Assembly: GCA_966250015.1 (NCBI GenBank)
Contig: CBINFS010000011.1
Location: 1-64,000, forward strand
Source of the DNA: CBINFS01 sp966250015
Lineage (GTDB): Bacteria; Bacteroidota; Rhodothermia; Rhodothermales; DASSAV01
Reading direction: 5' to 3'
Length of the DNA stretch: 64,000 nucleotides
The notes beneath the pieces are model-generated. The model did not search any database. It was not told where the DNA came from and was given only the letters and a program-made list of their open reading frames with translations. Position 1 is the first letter of the stretch. The number at the start of each line of letters is the position of its first letter. The translations under genes were made by a program, and so were the position numbers. Shown piece after piece: positions 54,824 to 63,051 of the stretch.

Positions 54824-55075
54824 ATGGCCAGACCACATTACGCAGTTGGACGGGCGACCCAAGGGCTCGTGCTGGCGTTGTTTCTGGCATGTGCGATTTT
54901 TCTGGTCGTATTACTGATCCAGATTCTCGGAGAGGCGAAGGACAGGCAGGGTTTGACGGGGGCCGAGAGTGCACACGCCGCCGGAACCATCGAGCAGCTC
55001 CTCCCTGAACCCGGTACTTTCACCCGTACGTCTGCCGCACGTGCGGACGTCCTGATACATGGGGTTACCGGTTAG
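54824..55075 (+). CDS. Small single-pass membrane protein ahead of the ccoS-like gene
   Basis: An 84-residue frame from ATG 54824: basic N terminus, one membrane helix (about 13-36, LVLALFLACAIFLVVLLIQILG), and a short outer tail. It is 139 bases after dsbD and 11 bases before the CcoS-like start. No family is recognised; position suggests a small assembly or accessory subunit of the oxidase cluster. Confidence 0.5.
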   Translation: MARPHYAVGRATQGLVLALFLACAIFLVVLLIQILGEAKDRQGLTGAESAHAAGTIEQLLPEPGTFTRTSAARADVLIHGVTG

Positions 55076-55085
55076 CCCGTCGATC

Positions 55086-55304
55086 ATGACCTTCGCTCCC
55101 CTGTTTTTCATTCTGATCACCCTCGTCGTCGGAACCATCGTGACGCTTGCGTTCCTGTACGTGGCCCAACGTTCAGGGCAGTTTCGAGACCCTGAAAAAG
55201 GCGCCACGGTGATCTTCGACGAGGAAGGACCGGCCGAAGAGGGGAAACAGGGGCAAGACCGCGAAACAACGGAAAGTAAAGACTCGACGACCGAACAGAA
55301 GTGA
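55086..55304 (+). CDS. CcoS-like oxidase assembly protein
   Basis: A 72-residue protein with an N-terminal membrane helix (LFFILITLVVGTIVTLAFLYVA) followed by RSGQFRDPEKGATVIFDEE, matching the CcoS hallmark SGQF-D. CcoS helps cofactor insertion into cbb3 oxidases. ATG 55086 is preferred over 55059. Its stop overlaps the GTG of ccoN (GTGA), so the two are translationally coupled. Confidence 0.75.
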   Translation: MTFAPLFFILITLVVGTIVTLAFLYVAQRSGQFRDPEKGATVIFDEEGPAEEGKQGQDRETTESKDSTTEQK

Positions 55305-56794
55305 ACCACCCCATCCAACCTCCCGCCGTATTGACGGGACTGCCTCCCAAATCTCCAGGCACACCCGGCTACGCCTGGCGTCAAGAGGTCGACCGATCGA
55401 CCCGGCTCCCCGTCCTCACGTTTACCGCGAGTGCGATCGCCTGGTTGCTGATCGGTTCGGCGTTTGCCCTGCTGGCTGCGTTCAAGCTCGATTTTCCGGA
55501 CTGGCTTGCCGGGCAGGCGGCGCTGACCTTCGGCCGCGTTCGACCCGCCCACCTGCACGCGACGATCTACGGCTGGATATCGATGGCGGGCGTAGGCATC
55601 ATGGTGTGGCTGTGGGCACGCCTGCTCAAGACGCCGCTGCGCGGTCAGTGGCTCGTGCTGACGGCCGCCGTGCTTTGGAATACCGGTCTGCTCGTGGGCG
55701 TCACCGCCATTCTGGCAGGCGGATCTACAGGTGTCGAATGGCTCGAAATGCCGCTGACCGCCTTTCTTTTCATCGTCGCAGCCCTGCTGCTCGTCGCGAT
55801 CGCGATGGTGTGGACGCTCATTCACCATCGCGTCGAGCACTTCTACATCTCGGTCTGGTACCTGGGCGCGGGGATGCTCTGGATGCCGTTCCTGCTCCTG
55901 GTCGTCCTGCTGGCGCCGCAAAAGGGATTGGCCCAGGCCACAGCCAACTGGTGGTTCGCGCACAACGTGGTGGGTTTATGGTTGACGCCCGTTGGCCTCG
56001 CAACCGCGTACTACCTCATTCCCAGGATCACCGGAAAACCGATTTACAGCTACAACCTCGCCTATCTGGGCTTCTGGACGCTCGCGCTGTTTTTCGGCTG
56101 GACGGGCGTCCATCACCTGGCCGGGGGACCCGTGCCGCAGTGGCTCGAAGCGGTGTCGATCGCGTTCAGCTTCATGATGATCATTCCGGTCGTCGCCGTG
56201 GCAGTCAACTTCCACAAGACGATGACCGGGTCTTTCAACCGGCTTAAGGACAGCGTGGCGCTTCGTTTCGTCGTATTCGGTGCGGTAAGCTACACGGTCG
56301 TCGGCCTGATCGGTGCGGTGCAGTCCTTCCGCGTCTACCAGGAGGTCGTGCACTTCACGCAACACACGGTCGCACACGCACACCTGGGCGTGTATGCGTT
56401 CGCGTCGATGATTGCCTTCGGCGCGCTGTACCACGTCGTCCCGCGCCTGACTGGCCGGGACTGGGAGAGCTCACGGCTGGTCAACCTCCATTTTTGGGTG
56501 GCTGCCGGAGGAATCACGATCCAGTGGGCGGCGCTCACGATCGCCGGCTTCACCCAGGGCCTTCAGCTCCTCGATCCTGTGATTCCATTCGTCGAAATCG
56601 CCCGGAGCCTGAAGCCGTGGTTGCTCGTCCGGTCGATCACCGGCGTGTTCCTCACGGCGGGGCACTTCGTGTTCGCCTGGCTGCTTTACCGTAACGTCCG
56701 GCCATCCAGTGCGGTGCGTACCCGCATGAACTCGACGGCCGCTCAAGAGGCCGGATTCGACGTATCTGCCACCATCGCGCAAAGATCTGCTTAA
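55301..56794 (+). CDS. ccoN: cbb3-type haem-copper subunit I (CcoN-like)
   Basis: A 497-residue subunit I with about 12 membrane helices and all six His ligands: H84 in RPAHLHATIYG, H221 in WWFAHNVVG, H271/H272 in TGVHHLAGG, and H359/H361 in VAHAHLGVY. The start is GTG 55301, overlapping the ccoS-like stop. In C-type oxidases a Tyr six residues before the HH pair forms the His-Tyr cross-link; here that position is F265. No replacement Glu of the NO-reductase kind is seen near H221. It thus looks like a cbb3-branch enzyme with an unusual active site: either a variant oxidase or a NO-reductase-like enzyme. ccoO and a cytochrome c gene follow. Confidence 0.88.
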   Translation: MNHPIQPPAVLTGLPPKSPGTPGYAWRQEVDRSTRLPVLTFTASAIAWLLIGSAFALLAAFKLDFPDWLAGQAALTFGRVRPAHLHATIYGWISMAGVGIMVWLWARLLKTPLRGQWLVLTAAVLWNTGLLVGVTAILAGGSTGVEWLEMPLTAFLFIVAALLLVAIAMVWTLIHHRVEHFYISVWYLGAGMLWMPFLLLVVLLAPQKGLAQATANWWFAHNVVGLWLTPVGLATAYYLIPRITGKPIYSYNLAYLGFWTLALFFGWTGVHHLAGGPVPQWLEAVSIAFSFMMIIPVVAVAVNFHKTMTGSFNRLKDSVALRFVVFGAVSYTVVGLIGAVQSFRVYQEVVHFTQHTVAHAHLGVYAFASMIAFGALYHVVPRLTGRDWESSRLVNLHFWVAAGGITIQWAALTIAGFTQGLQLLDPVIPFVEIARSLKPWLLVRSITGVFLTAGHFVFAWLLYRNVRPSSAVRTRMNSTAAQEAGFDVSATIAQRSA

Positions 56795-56818
56795 ACCCGG
56801 ACAAGATTGGCACCGATC

Positions 56819-57436
56819 ATGCCCACGAGAGCCAGCACGTTAGTTATCGGAGCGCTGAGTGCCGTCATGATGAGCTATACGGCGCTCGCACTGATTCCCG
56901 GCTTCCAGCTTTCGACCGTCGAAGCCACGCCCGAACGGATCGAGTACACGGCCGCGCAGGCACGTGGCCGGCTGGTTTACCAACGCGAGGGATGCCTGTA
57001 CTGCCACACACAGCAAGTCCGGGCGGAGGGATTCGGAGTGGATCAGGCGCGCGGCTGGGGCAGCCGGGGCTCGCTCCCGGGCGACTACGTCTACGACGAC
57101 CCGCCCCTTCTCGGCTCGATGCGCACCGGCCAGGACCTGCACGACATCGGGCACCGGGTGCCGAGCCTTGAGTGGCACCTGACCCACCTGTACCAGCCCC
57201 GTGCGCTCGTGGCCGGCTCCCTGATGCCTGCCTACCCATACCTCTTCGAAGTCCGCGACCCGGCCGACGTGCTTCCGTCAGAGGTGACCGTCGCTTTACC
57301 CCGGCAATACCAGCCGGGCGACGGCAAGGTCGTGGTAGCCACTCGCGATGCCCTCGATCTCGTGGCGTACCTGCAATCCCTCAGGGTCTCGCCGGTCCTT
57401 CAGGCAGATGGTGGGACCGCTCCAACCGTCAACTAA
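56819..57436 (+). CDS. ccoO: cbb3-type cytochrome c subunit (CcoO)
   Basis: A 205-residue membrane-anchored monohaem cytochrome c. An N-terminal helix (about 9-30) is followed by the haem site CLYCH in GRLVYQREGCLYCHTQQVRAEG, then the CcoO hallmark YDDPPLLGSMRTGQDLHDIGHRV and distal Met MPAYPYLFEV. This is a canonical CcoO and passes electrons to the CcoN-like subunit. It starts 24 bases after ccoN. Confidence 0.93.
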   Translation: MPTRASTLVIGALSAVMMSYTALALIPGFQLSTVEATPERIEYTAAQARGRLVYQREGCLYCHTQQVRAEGFGVDQARGWGSRGSLPGDYVYDDPPLLGSMRTGQDLHDIGHRVPSLEWHLTHLYQPRALVAGSLMPAYPYLFEVRDPADVLPSEVTVALPRQYQPGDGKVVVATRDALDLVAYLQSLRVSPVLQADGGTAPTVN

Positions 57437-57448
57437 CACCGCGTAACG

Positions 57449-58129
57449 ATGTCAGAGATCTCGGTTGTTGAACCTTCAGTACACCAGACGCCGGAAGATC
57501 AGCTCAGCCCGTCGCTCGAGGACGAGAGCCTCCCACCGGAGGGCCGCGGTAAGGTGCCCGCATGGGTCTGGATCGTCATTGCCGGCGTGCTAACCTTCAG
57601 CCTGGTCTATCTCGGCCGTTACGTGGATGATTTTGGCCCCTACCCCTGGCTCCACCAACCCGACCTGGCGGCCGGTCAGGCTGGGGCCGATGACGCGGAC
57701 GTAGACGGCGCCCAGATTTACGCCTTCCGTTGCGCCGCCTGCCACCAGGCGGAAGGGACAGGCGTCGTCGGCGCGTTTCCGCCACTTGTCGGCTCCGAGC
57801 TGGTCAACGGCGAACCCGGCGTCGTAACCCGTATCGTGATGAACGGGCTGTCTGGACCGGTCGTGATCGGCGGGGTCGAATACAACGGCTTCATGCCAGC
57901 CTGGGATCGCATGCTTTCCGATGCGGAGATCGCCGCAGTCGTTACCTACATCCGCTCTAGCTGGTCCAATCAGGCTTCGGCGGTAACCGCCCGGCAGGTG
58001 GCCGCCCTGCGCGAGCTCCTTGGAGGAAGAAACCAGCCGTGGACGGTCCCGGAGCTACAGCTTCCCGAAAATCAAACCCTGCCCCCCGACGATTCAGCCC
58101 CCGCCGATTCGACCCTTGCGGAGATGTAA
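57449..58129 (+). CDS. Membrane-anchored monohaem cytochrome c
   Basis: A 226-residue protein: cytoplasmic N terminus (about 1-32), one membrane helix (VPAWVWIVIAGVLTFSLVYLG), and a class I cytochrome c domain (about 85-185) with haem site CAACH and Met in NGFMPAWDRML. It takes the CcoP position but has a single haem, unlike usual dihaem CcoP. It starts 12 bases after ccoO and ends the cluster. Confidence 0.92.
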   Translation: MSEISVVEPSVHQTPEDQLSPSLEDESLPPEGRGKVPAWVWIVIAGVLTFSLVYLGRYVDDFGPYPWLHQPDLAAGQAGADDADVDGAQIYAFRCAACHQAEGTGVVGAFPPLVGSELVNGEPGVVTRIVMNGLSGPVVIGGVEYNGFMPAWDRMLSDAEIAAVVTYIRSSWSNQASAVTARQVAALRELLGGRNQPWTVPELQLPENQTLPPDDSAPADSTLAEM

Positions 58130-58212
58130 GACGCGGGTGAGCAGTTGACCTTTCAAGCGCCGGGAAATGAGGCTCGATTAATGGCTGCGCCGGTCCTTTT
58201 TCCACCCCTATG

Positions 58213-58228
58213 ATCCCCTCAAGGGGAT
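58213..58228 (+). terminator. Hairpin after the cytochrome c gene, weak terminator candidate
   Basis: ATCCCC and GGGGAT pair around TCAA, 84 bases after the cytochrome c stop. The stem is followed by GGTTTGTC, a poor U tract. Confidence 0.3.
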
Positions 58229-58395
58229 GGTTTGTCTGCGTCTACAACTATGCAAATAATAGACCTATAGGTATTGGCGGCAGGTTCAGGAATGGCGCTC
58301 AATTCGCAGATGGCCGCTGTCTTACCGGAGATGTCTTTTTAAGACAGAAGTAGACCGGAGGCGCCTTGTTTCCCACAATCACTCCCCACCCGGAG

Positions 58396-58500
58396 CGTCA
58401 TTCCTGCGAAGGCAGGAATCCAGGAAAGGGCTGTGCAAGGCCGAATCATTTAGCCGCTAGACCCACAAATGGATCCAGACACGCGGGGGCCGGGATGACG
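58396..58500. repeat. 105-bp palindromic repeat element, copy 2
   Basis: CGTCATTCCTGCGAAGGCAGGAATCCAGG-type left arm (key hairpin TTCCTGC-GAAG-GCAGGAA), then AAAGGGCTGTGCAAGG, and a right end GGATCCAG ... GGGATGACG. It has the same length and the same CGTCAT/ATGACG ends as copy 1 at 49818, but diverged inner sequence. It lies about 267 bases after the last cytochrome gene. Confidence 0.75.
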
Positions 58501-58711
58501 TGTTTTTTGGGTATTCAGTTATAAATCACATCCCATCTTTTATGTCTAGCCCCTTCAAAATCATCTGCGTCCATCGGGGGACTGTCGTTCAATTTCTCTT
58601 CGCGCCTTCGTGTCTTCGCGTGAGAAGCATGATCTGCCTTTCGGGATGGTGAACAGCCGTATCCCGGTGTTTTTGCAGCGAAAACGAACAGCATCTTGAC
58701 GGGCGGTTGCG

Positions 58712-58717
58712 TATAAT
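58712..58717 (+). promoter_or_regulatory. TATAAT box before the TauE/UreH-like gene
   Basis: A perfect TATAAT lies 21 bases before ATG 58739. There is no good -35 hexamer at 17 bases upstream; a TTGACG sits only 10 bases upstream. A weak candidate. Confidence 0.25.
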
Positions 58718-58738
58718 GTAGCGTCCTTCCCTCTCCAA

Positions 58739-59494
58739 ATGGCTCGTGCGCGGCGTTCGATGAACGATCTGTACCTCGTATTTGTCGCGGGTTTGCTCGG
58801 CAGCGCCCACTGTATCGGGATGTGCGGCGGCTTCGTTCTGGCCATTCACACGTCGCGCGACGGCTCCCGCATGCTGCTCCACCAGGTGCTCTACTTCGGC
58901 GGAAAGGCGCTGACGTATACCCTAATGGGCGCCGTGGCGGGGCTCGCGGGTGCCGCTATCGTAAACACGGCGGGCATACGGAGCTCGCTAAGCATCCTCG
59001 CGGGCGTGCTCATGGTGCTGATCGGGCTGGGACTCGTAGGGGTGATCGACAGGATCAGGGGGTTCGACCGGCTGACTTCCTTCCCCGGTTTCAAGCAGGC
59101 GATGGCGTATTTCCTCAAGAAACGGACGCCGACCGGGACGCTGGGCTTGGGCTTGCTGAACGGTCTGTTGCCTTGCGGGTTGGTCTACGGCCTCCTGGCA
59201 AAGGCGGCCGCCACGGGCACGATCGCGGGTGGTGCGCTGACGATGGCCGTGTTCGGTTTAGCAACGGTGCCCGCACTCTTCGTCCTGGGTATGACCGGGC
59301 ACCTGCTCCGCCCCGCGTGGCGCACGCGCCTGAACCTCGCCGGGGGTGTCCTCGTCATCCTGATGGGCGTGCTCACCATCGTCCGGGGTACGCCCGCTAT
59401 GGGCTCCGTAATGGCCCTCTTCCACGGGGAAGCCCATCACGGCATGCACCAGGTAGACGAAGTAGCGCCGCCGAACGACCGCATGGCGCACTGA
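58739..59494 (+). CDS. TauE/UreH-like membrane protein
   Basis: A 251-residue protein with about six membrane helices. It has the HCxGMCGG motif in GSAHCIGMCGGFVLA and the matching LPCGLVYGLLAKAA in the second half, the hallmark of the UreH/DsbD_2-like group seen beside cbb3 oxidase genes and thought to deal with copper or nickel or with thiol transfer. The C-terminal His-rich tail (HGEAHHGMHQ) supports metal handling. ATG 58739 is used; ATG 58760 is possible. Confidence 0.85.
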   Translation: MARARRSMNDLYLVFVAGLLGSAHCIGMCGGFVLAIHTSRDGSRMLLHQVLYFGGKALTYTLMGAVAGLAGAAIVNTAGIRSSLSILAGVLMVLIGLGLVGVIDRIRGFDRLTSFPGFKQAMAYFLKKRTPTGTLGLGLLNGLLPCGLVYGLLAKAAATGTIAGGALTMAVFGLATVPALFVLGMTGHLLRPAWRTRLNLAGGVLVILMGVLTIVRGTPAMGSVMALFHGEAHHGMHQVDEVAPPNDRMAH

Positions 59495-59510
59495 CGAAAG
59501 CGCCGAAACG

Positions 59511-59804
59511 TCAGAATACCTGTTCGACGTTCCACACGAAAGCGCGGAGTCCCTGCTCCGGCGCTTTGGCATCGAGCTCACGCACCCGTTCGAGAACGGC
59601 CGGTACGAGCCTGTCCTCCACCACGCAGAGCATGGCGTCGTTCAGCTCCGGCCACGTGTGAGATCCCATACGCGGCTCGCCCGTCTCACTTCCCCGCCCG
59701 TGGACGCTCGTCCATCGCGTAAACCCGCGGATCTCGAGGTCGTCGAGCAGCTGAATAACGTCGGCGGATAAGACCTGATTAAATACCAGAAAAATGGATT
59801 TCAT
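59511..59804 (-). CDS. PG0541-like transporter-associated protein
   Basis: A 97-residue protein of the PII-like fold (MKSIFLVFNQVLSADVIQLLDDL, RGFTRWTSVHGRGS, NDAMLCVVEDRLVPAVLERVREL), known from genes beside RND pumps in Bacteroidota. Its exact job is unknown. ATG 59804 is chosen because upstream codons would run through a strong hairpin. It lies 66 bases after the RND gene. Confidence 0.8.
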   Translation of the reverse strand: MKSIFLVFNQVLSADVIQLLDDLEIRGFTRWTSVHGRGSETGEPRMGSHTWPELNDAMLCVVEDRLVPAVLERVRELDAKAPEQGLRAFVWNVEQVF

Positions 59805-59819
59805 ACCCTGAAGTGCTTG

Positions 59820-59865
59820 GAAAATGAGCCCGCTGAGCCCGATGCTCCCAGGCTCAGCGGGCTCC
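59820..59865 (-). terminator. Large hairpin between the RND pump and PG0541-like genes
   Basis: GAGCCCGCTGAGCC (59826-59839) pairs perfectly with GGCTCAGCGGGCTC (59851-59864) around an 11-base loop. On the minus strand ATTTTCC follows the stem. It begins just after the RND stop (59870). It probably cuts or attenuates transcription into the small downstream gene. Confidence 0.75.
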
Positions 59866-59869
59866 AACG

Positions 59870-62800
59870 TCAGTGAACGGGGACAATCTTCGGGATAGAT
59901 TCTTTCGTTGCGGCGCCGTCTCCCGAAAATGCCTTATTCCGTCTCTTTTCTTTACGCGACTCAAAGACTGCGTACACGGTTGGCACCAGGATGAGCGTCA
60001 CGAGCGTGGAGAACGTCAGGCCGCCGATCACCGAAACGGCCATCGGCCGCCAGATCTCCGAGCCCTCGCCTTTGCTCAGCACCATCGGCACCATCGCGAG
60101 GATCGTCGTCAGGGTCGTCATCAATACGGGGCGCAGACGAGAGATGCCCGACCGCACGACGGCTGCGTTGATCGGGAGGCCCCTCGCGCGCATCAGGTTC
60201 GTGTAGTCCACCAGCACGATACCGTTCTTCACGACGATACCGACGAGGATGATCGCGCCAAGCAGGCTGATCACGCCCAGCTTCGTACCCGACATGAGCA
60301 GCGCAAACACTACGCCAGTGAAAGCGAACGGCACCGAGAACATGATGATGAACGGATCCCGGAGGCTCTCGAACTGCGCCGCCATGACGAGGTACACCAG
60401 GATGAGGCTCAGCACCAGGATCATGAACAGATCGGCGAAGGCCTCCTGCTGATCCTCGTAGTCACCGCTGATCACGATCTCGATTTGTGGCGGCAGGTTC
60501 TGCGCGTCCACCCACTTCTGGATGTCGGCAATGATCAGGTTAAGGGGGCGTCCCATGATGCCGGACGACACCGTTACCGACCGCTCGCGGTCGATGTGGT
60601 CGATGTTCGGTGGCGCCATGTATTCGCGTATGGTGCCGAGGTCTTTTACCCGAACCGTCGTACCGTACGGCGTCAAGATCGCGATGTTCTCGATCTGAGA
60701 GAGCGAGTTGCGAACCGATTCGTCGTAGCGAAGCACCACGTCGTACTCGTCGCCTTCACGACGGAACGTAGTGGCCGTCAGGCCCGCGATCTTCCCTCTG
60801 ACGACGGTTGCCACCGACGCCGAGTTGAGTCCGAAAGCCGAAAGCCGCTCACGGTCGAAGACGAATTCGAGCTCGGGGCGTACGTCACCCCGGCTGATCC
60901 GAACGTCACGCACGCCCTCGACGCCACGCATGTGTTCGGCGAGGCTCTCGGCAAGCCGGGTCGTCTCCTCGATGTTGTTGCCGAGGATGTTGACGGCAAT
61001 GGGGGCGACATTCCCCATCATACTCTCCTCCGTCGTCACCGCGAACGTTTCCACTTCCGGCATATTCGCCAGGATGCCGCGAACCACGTCGGCGATCTCG
61101 AAGACAGAGCGCTCACGTTCGGCGAGCTCCACGAGGGCGAGGCGTATGGTGGCCTGGTTCGTCGTTCCTCCGATCGACATCATACCACCGCCGCTTCCGG
61201 TGGTCGAGCTGATGATATCAGCTTCGGGTATCGCCTCAGAAATTTTCTTTTCGAGCTCGCTCACGACCTGCGACGTATAGTCGAGGCTGCGACCCGTAGC
61301 CAGCTCCATCGTGGCCACGAGCTGCCCACTGTCGCTCTGCGGCATGAACTCGGTGCCGATTCGGGGCACCTGCATGAGGCTCAAGACGAAAATGCCGAGC
61401 GCTGAAAAAAGAATGGTCTTTTTATGCGCGAGCGCCCAACGCAGGCTGGATCCGTAGAACCGATCGAGCCAGTCCAGCCACCTCCCGATGACGGTGTTGA
61501 GCGCGCGTATCGGTTTCGGGGGGTGCTTTCCTTCGCCAGGACGTTTCAACATCAACGACCCCATCATGGGAGTCAGGGAAAGCGCCGCAATCGTCGACGT
61601 GACGATCGTCACCGACACGATGAACCCGAGCTCTCTGAACCAGATACCCATCATGCCCGTCACGAACGTCAGCGGCAGAAAGACGGCTACGATGGTGAGC
61701 GTCGTCGCAACGACGGCCAGGCCGACCTCGCTGGTGCCGTAGATCGCCGCCTGCTTCGGACTGCTCCCCTTCTCGACGTGCTTCATGATGTTCTCGAGCA
61801 CCACGATCGCGTCGTCCACCACCATACCCAGCGCAATCGAGAGCGAGGAGAGTGAGATGATGTTGAGCGAGCTGCCGGTCAGCGCGAGGTAGATGAACGC
61901 CACGATGAGCGAAACCGGGATCGTAACGGCGATGACGATGGTGGCGCGCCACTGCCTCAGGAAGATCAGCACGATCAGCACGACGAAGAGCAGTGCGTAA
62001 AAAATCACCCTCGTCAGGTTGTCGATCGAGTGGACGATGAACTCGGAGGTGTCGATGATCGTGTTGATGCGCACGTCGGGCGGCAGCGTCTCGATGAGCG
62101 CCGGTATCCGCCTGTTCACCTCGTTTGCCACCGAAACGGTGTTGGCGCCGGTCTGCTTCTGCACCATGAGCGCCACGCCCTGGTTGCCGTTAACCCGGCT
62201 GATCGCCACCTCGTCCTCGAGGCCCTGTCGTACGTCGGCGATGTCGCGGAGGTAGACGACCCGACCGTCACGGTTCGAGATGACGACGTTTGCGATCTGC
62301 TCAGGATCGGTGAATTCGCTGTTGACGCGCAGGTTGTAGCTGTTGGTGCCCAGGTCGACGCGGCCCGCCGGCACGATCACGTTTTCGGCAGCCAGAATCT
62401 GCGCCACCTGCTGGAGGCTGAGGCCGTACGCTTCGAAACGTTGCGGATCGAGAATGACCTCGATCTGGGGCACCGGCGCACCGATGATCGTAACGGCGCC
62501 AACTCCCTCGATCCGGTTCAGCGGACCGACCACCTGGTCTTCCAGGATACGCTCGAGGTCGTTGTAGCTCTGCTCCGCCGTCGCCGAAAAGATGACGACG
62601 GGCATGCTGGACGACGAGAACTTGTAAATGATCGGGTCATCGACGTCGTCCGGCAGGATCGACGAGACCCGGCCAATCACGTCGCGGACGTCATTCGCCG
62701 CCTCGTCCAGGCTGATGCCGTACTCGAACTCGAGCGTGATCGTCGACAGGTTGTCGACCGACGTTGAGGTGATTTCCAGCAGGTTTGGTACCGTGCTGAG

Positions 62801-63010
62801 CGCCTGCTCGAGGTGATCGGTTACGTTTTGCTCGACTTCGAGCGCACCCGCTCCCTGGTACGTCGTGATCACCGTAATGTACGGCGGCTCGATCTCGGGG
62901 AAGAGGTCGATCGGCAGCCGAATGTAGGAAAAGATGCCGAAGACCATGATGGCCAAAAAGGCCATCACGGTGGCAACAGGCCGGCTAACGGCTATGCGAA
63001 AGAGATTCAT
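59870..63010 (-). CDS. RND efflux pump, HAE1-type permease
   Basis: A 1046-residue inner-membrane proton antiporter of the AcrB/MexB type. The proton-relay Asp pair is in IALGMVVDDAIVVLEN; twelve membrane helices, two large periplasmic domains and typical motifs (NLFRIAVSRPVATVMAF at the start, GTEFMPQSDSGQ) are present. AGGA lies 9 bases before ATG 63010. It works with the adaptor upstream. The HAE1 motif favours drugs or lipophilic compounds over metals. Substrate unknown. Confidence 0.95.
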   Translation of the reverse strand: MNLFRIAVSRPVATVMAFLAIMVFGIFSYIRLPIDLFPEIEPPYITVITTYQGAGALEVEQNVTDHLEQALSTVPNLLEITSTSVDNLSTITLEFEYGISLDEAANDVRDVIGRVSSILPDDVDDPIIYKFSSSSMPVVIFSATAEQSYNDLERILEDQVVGPLNRIEGVGAVTIIGAPVPQIEVILDPQRFEAYGLSLQQVAQILAAENVIVPAGRVDLGTNSYNLRVNSEFTDPEQIANVVISNRDGRVVYLRDIADVRQGLEDEVAISRVNGNQGVALMVQKQTGANTVSVANEVNRRIPALIETLPPDVRINTIIDTSEFIVHSIDNLTRVIFYALLFVVLIVLIFLRQWRATIVIAVTIPVSLIVAFIYLALTGSSLNIISLSSLSIALGMVVDDAIVVLENIMKHVEKGSSPKQAAIYGTSEVGLAVVATTLTIVAVFLPLTFVTGMMGIWFRELGFIVSVTIVTSTIAALSLTPMMGSLMLKRPGEGKHPPKPIRALNTVIGRWLDWLDRFYGSSLRWALAHKKTILFSALGIFVLSLMQVPRIGTEFMPQSDSGQLVATMELATGRSLDYTSQVVSELEKKISEAIPEADIISSTTGSGGGMMSIGGTTNQATIRLALVELAERERSVFEIADVVRGILANMPEVETFAVTTEESMMGNVAPIAVNILGNNIEETTRLAESLAEHMRGVEGVRDVRISRGDVRPELEFVFDRERLSAFGLNSASVATVVRGKIAGLTATTFRREGDEYDVVLRYDESVRNSLSQIENIAILTPYGTTVRVKDLGTIREYMAPPNIDHIDRERSVTVSSGIMGRPLNLIIADIQKWVDAQNLPPQIEIVISGDYEDQQEAFADLFMILVLSLILVYLVMAAQFESLRDPFIIMFSVPFAFTGVVFALLMSGTKLGVISLLGAIILVGIVVKNGIVLVDYTNLMRARGLPINAAVVRSGISRLRPVLMTTLTTILAMVPMVLSKGEGSEIWRPMAVSVIGGLTFSTLVTLILVPTVYAVFESRKEKRRNKAFSGDGAATKESIPKIVPVH

Positions 63011-63051
63011 ATGTCAGGTCCTGGTTGGTCGGCTTCATCCACCCACAATAT

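Larger units (their letters stand above)
58130..58738. other. Non-coding stretch with repeats after the oxidase cluster
   Basis: About 610 bases without a credible gene. It contains the hairpin ATCCCC-TCAA-GGGGAT (58213-58228), a palindrome ACCTATAGGT near 58262, copy 2 of the 105-bp repeat, and a degenerate CTTCGCG-type tandem motif at 58595-58622. A TATAAT at 58712-58717 may be the -10 box of the following gene. Confidence 0.5.

Noticed and set aside
54911..55963. Minus-strand frame opposite ccoN
   Set aside because: Runs against a real CcoN-like gene with all His ligands, and is low-complexity.
58697..58717. TTGACG with TATAAT as a standard promoter
   Set aside because: The spacing is only 10 bases, so these do not form a normal -35/-10 pair.
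59873..61405. Plus-strand frame opposite the RND pump
   Set aside because: Antisense shadow; Arg/His-rich residues with no domain, and the pump on the other strand is complete.
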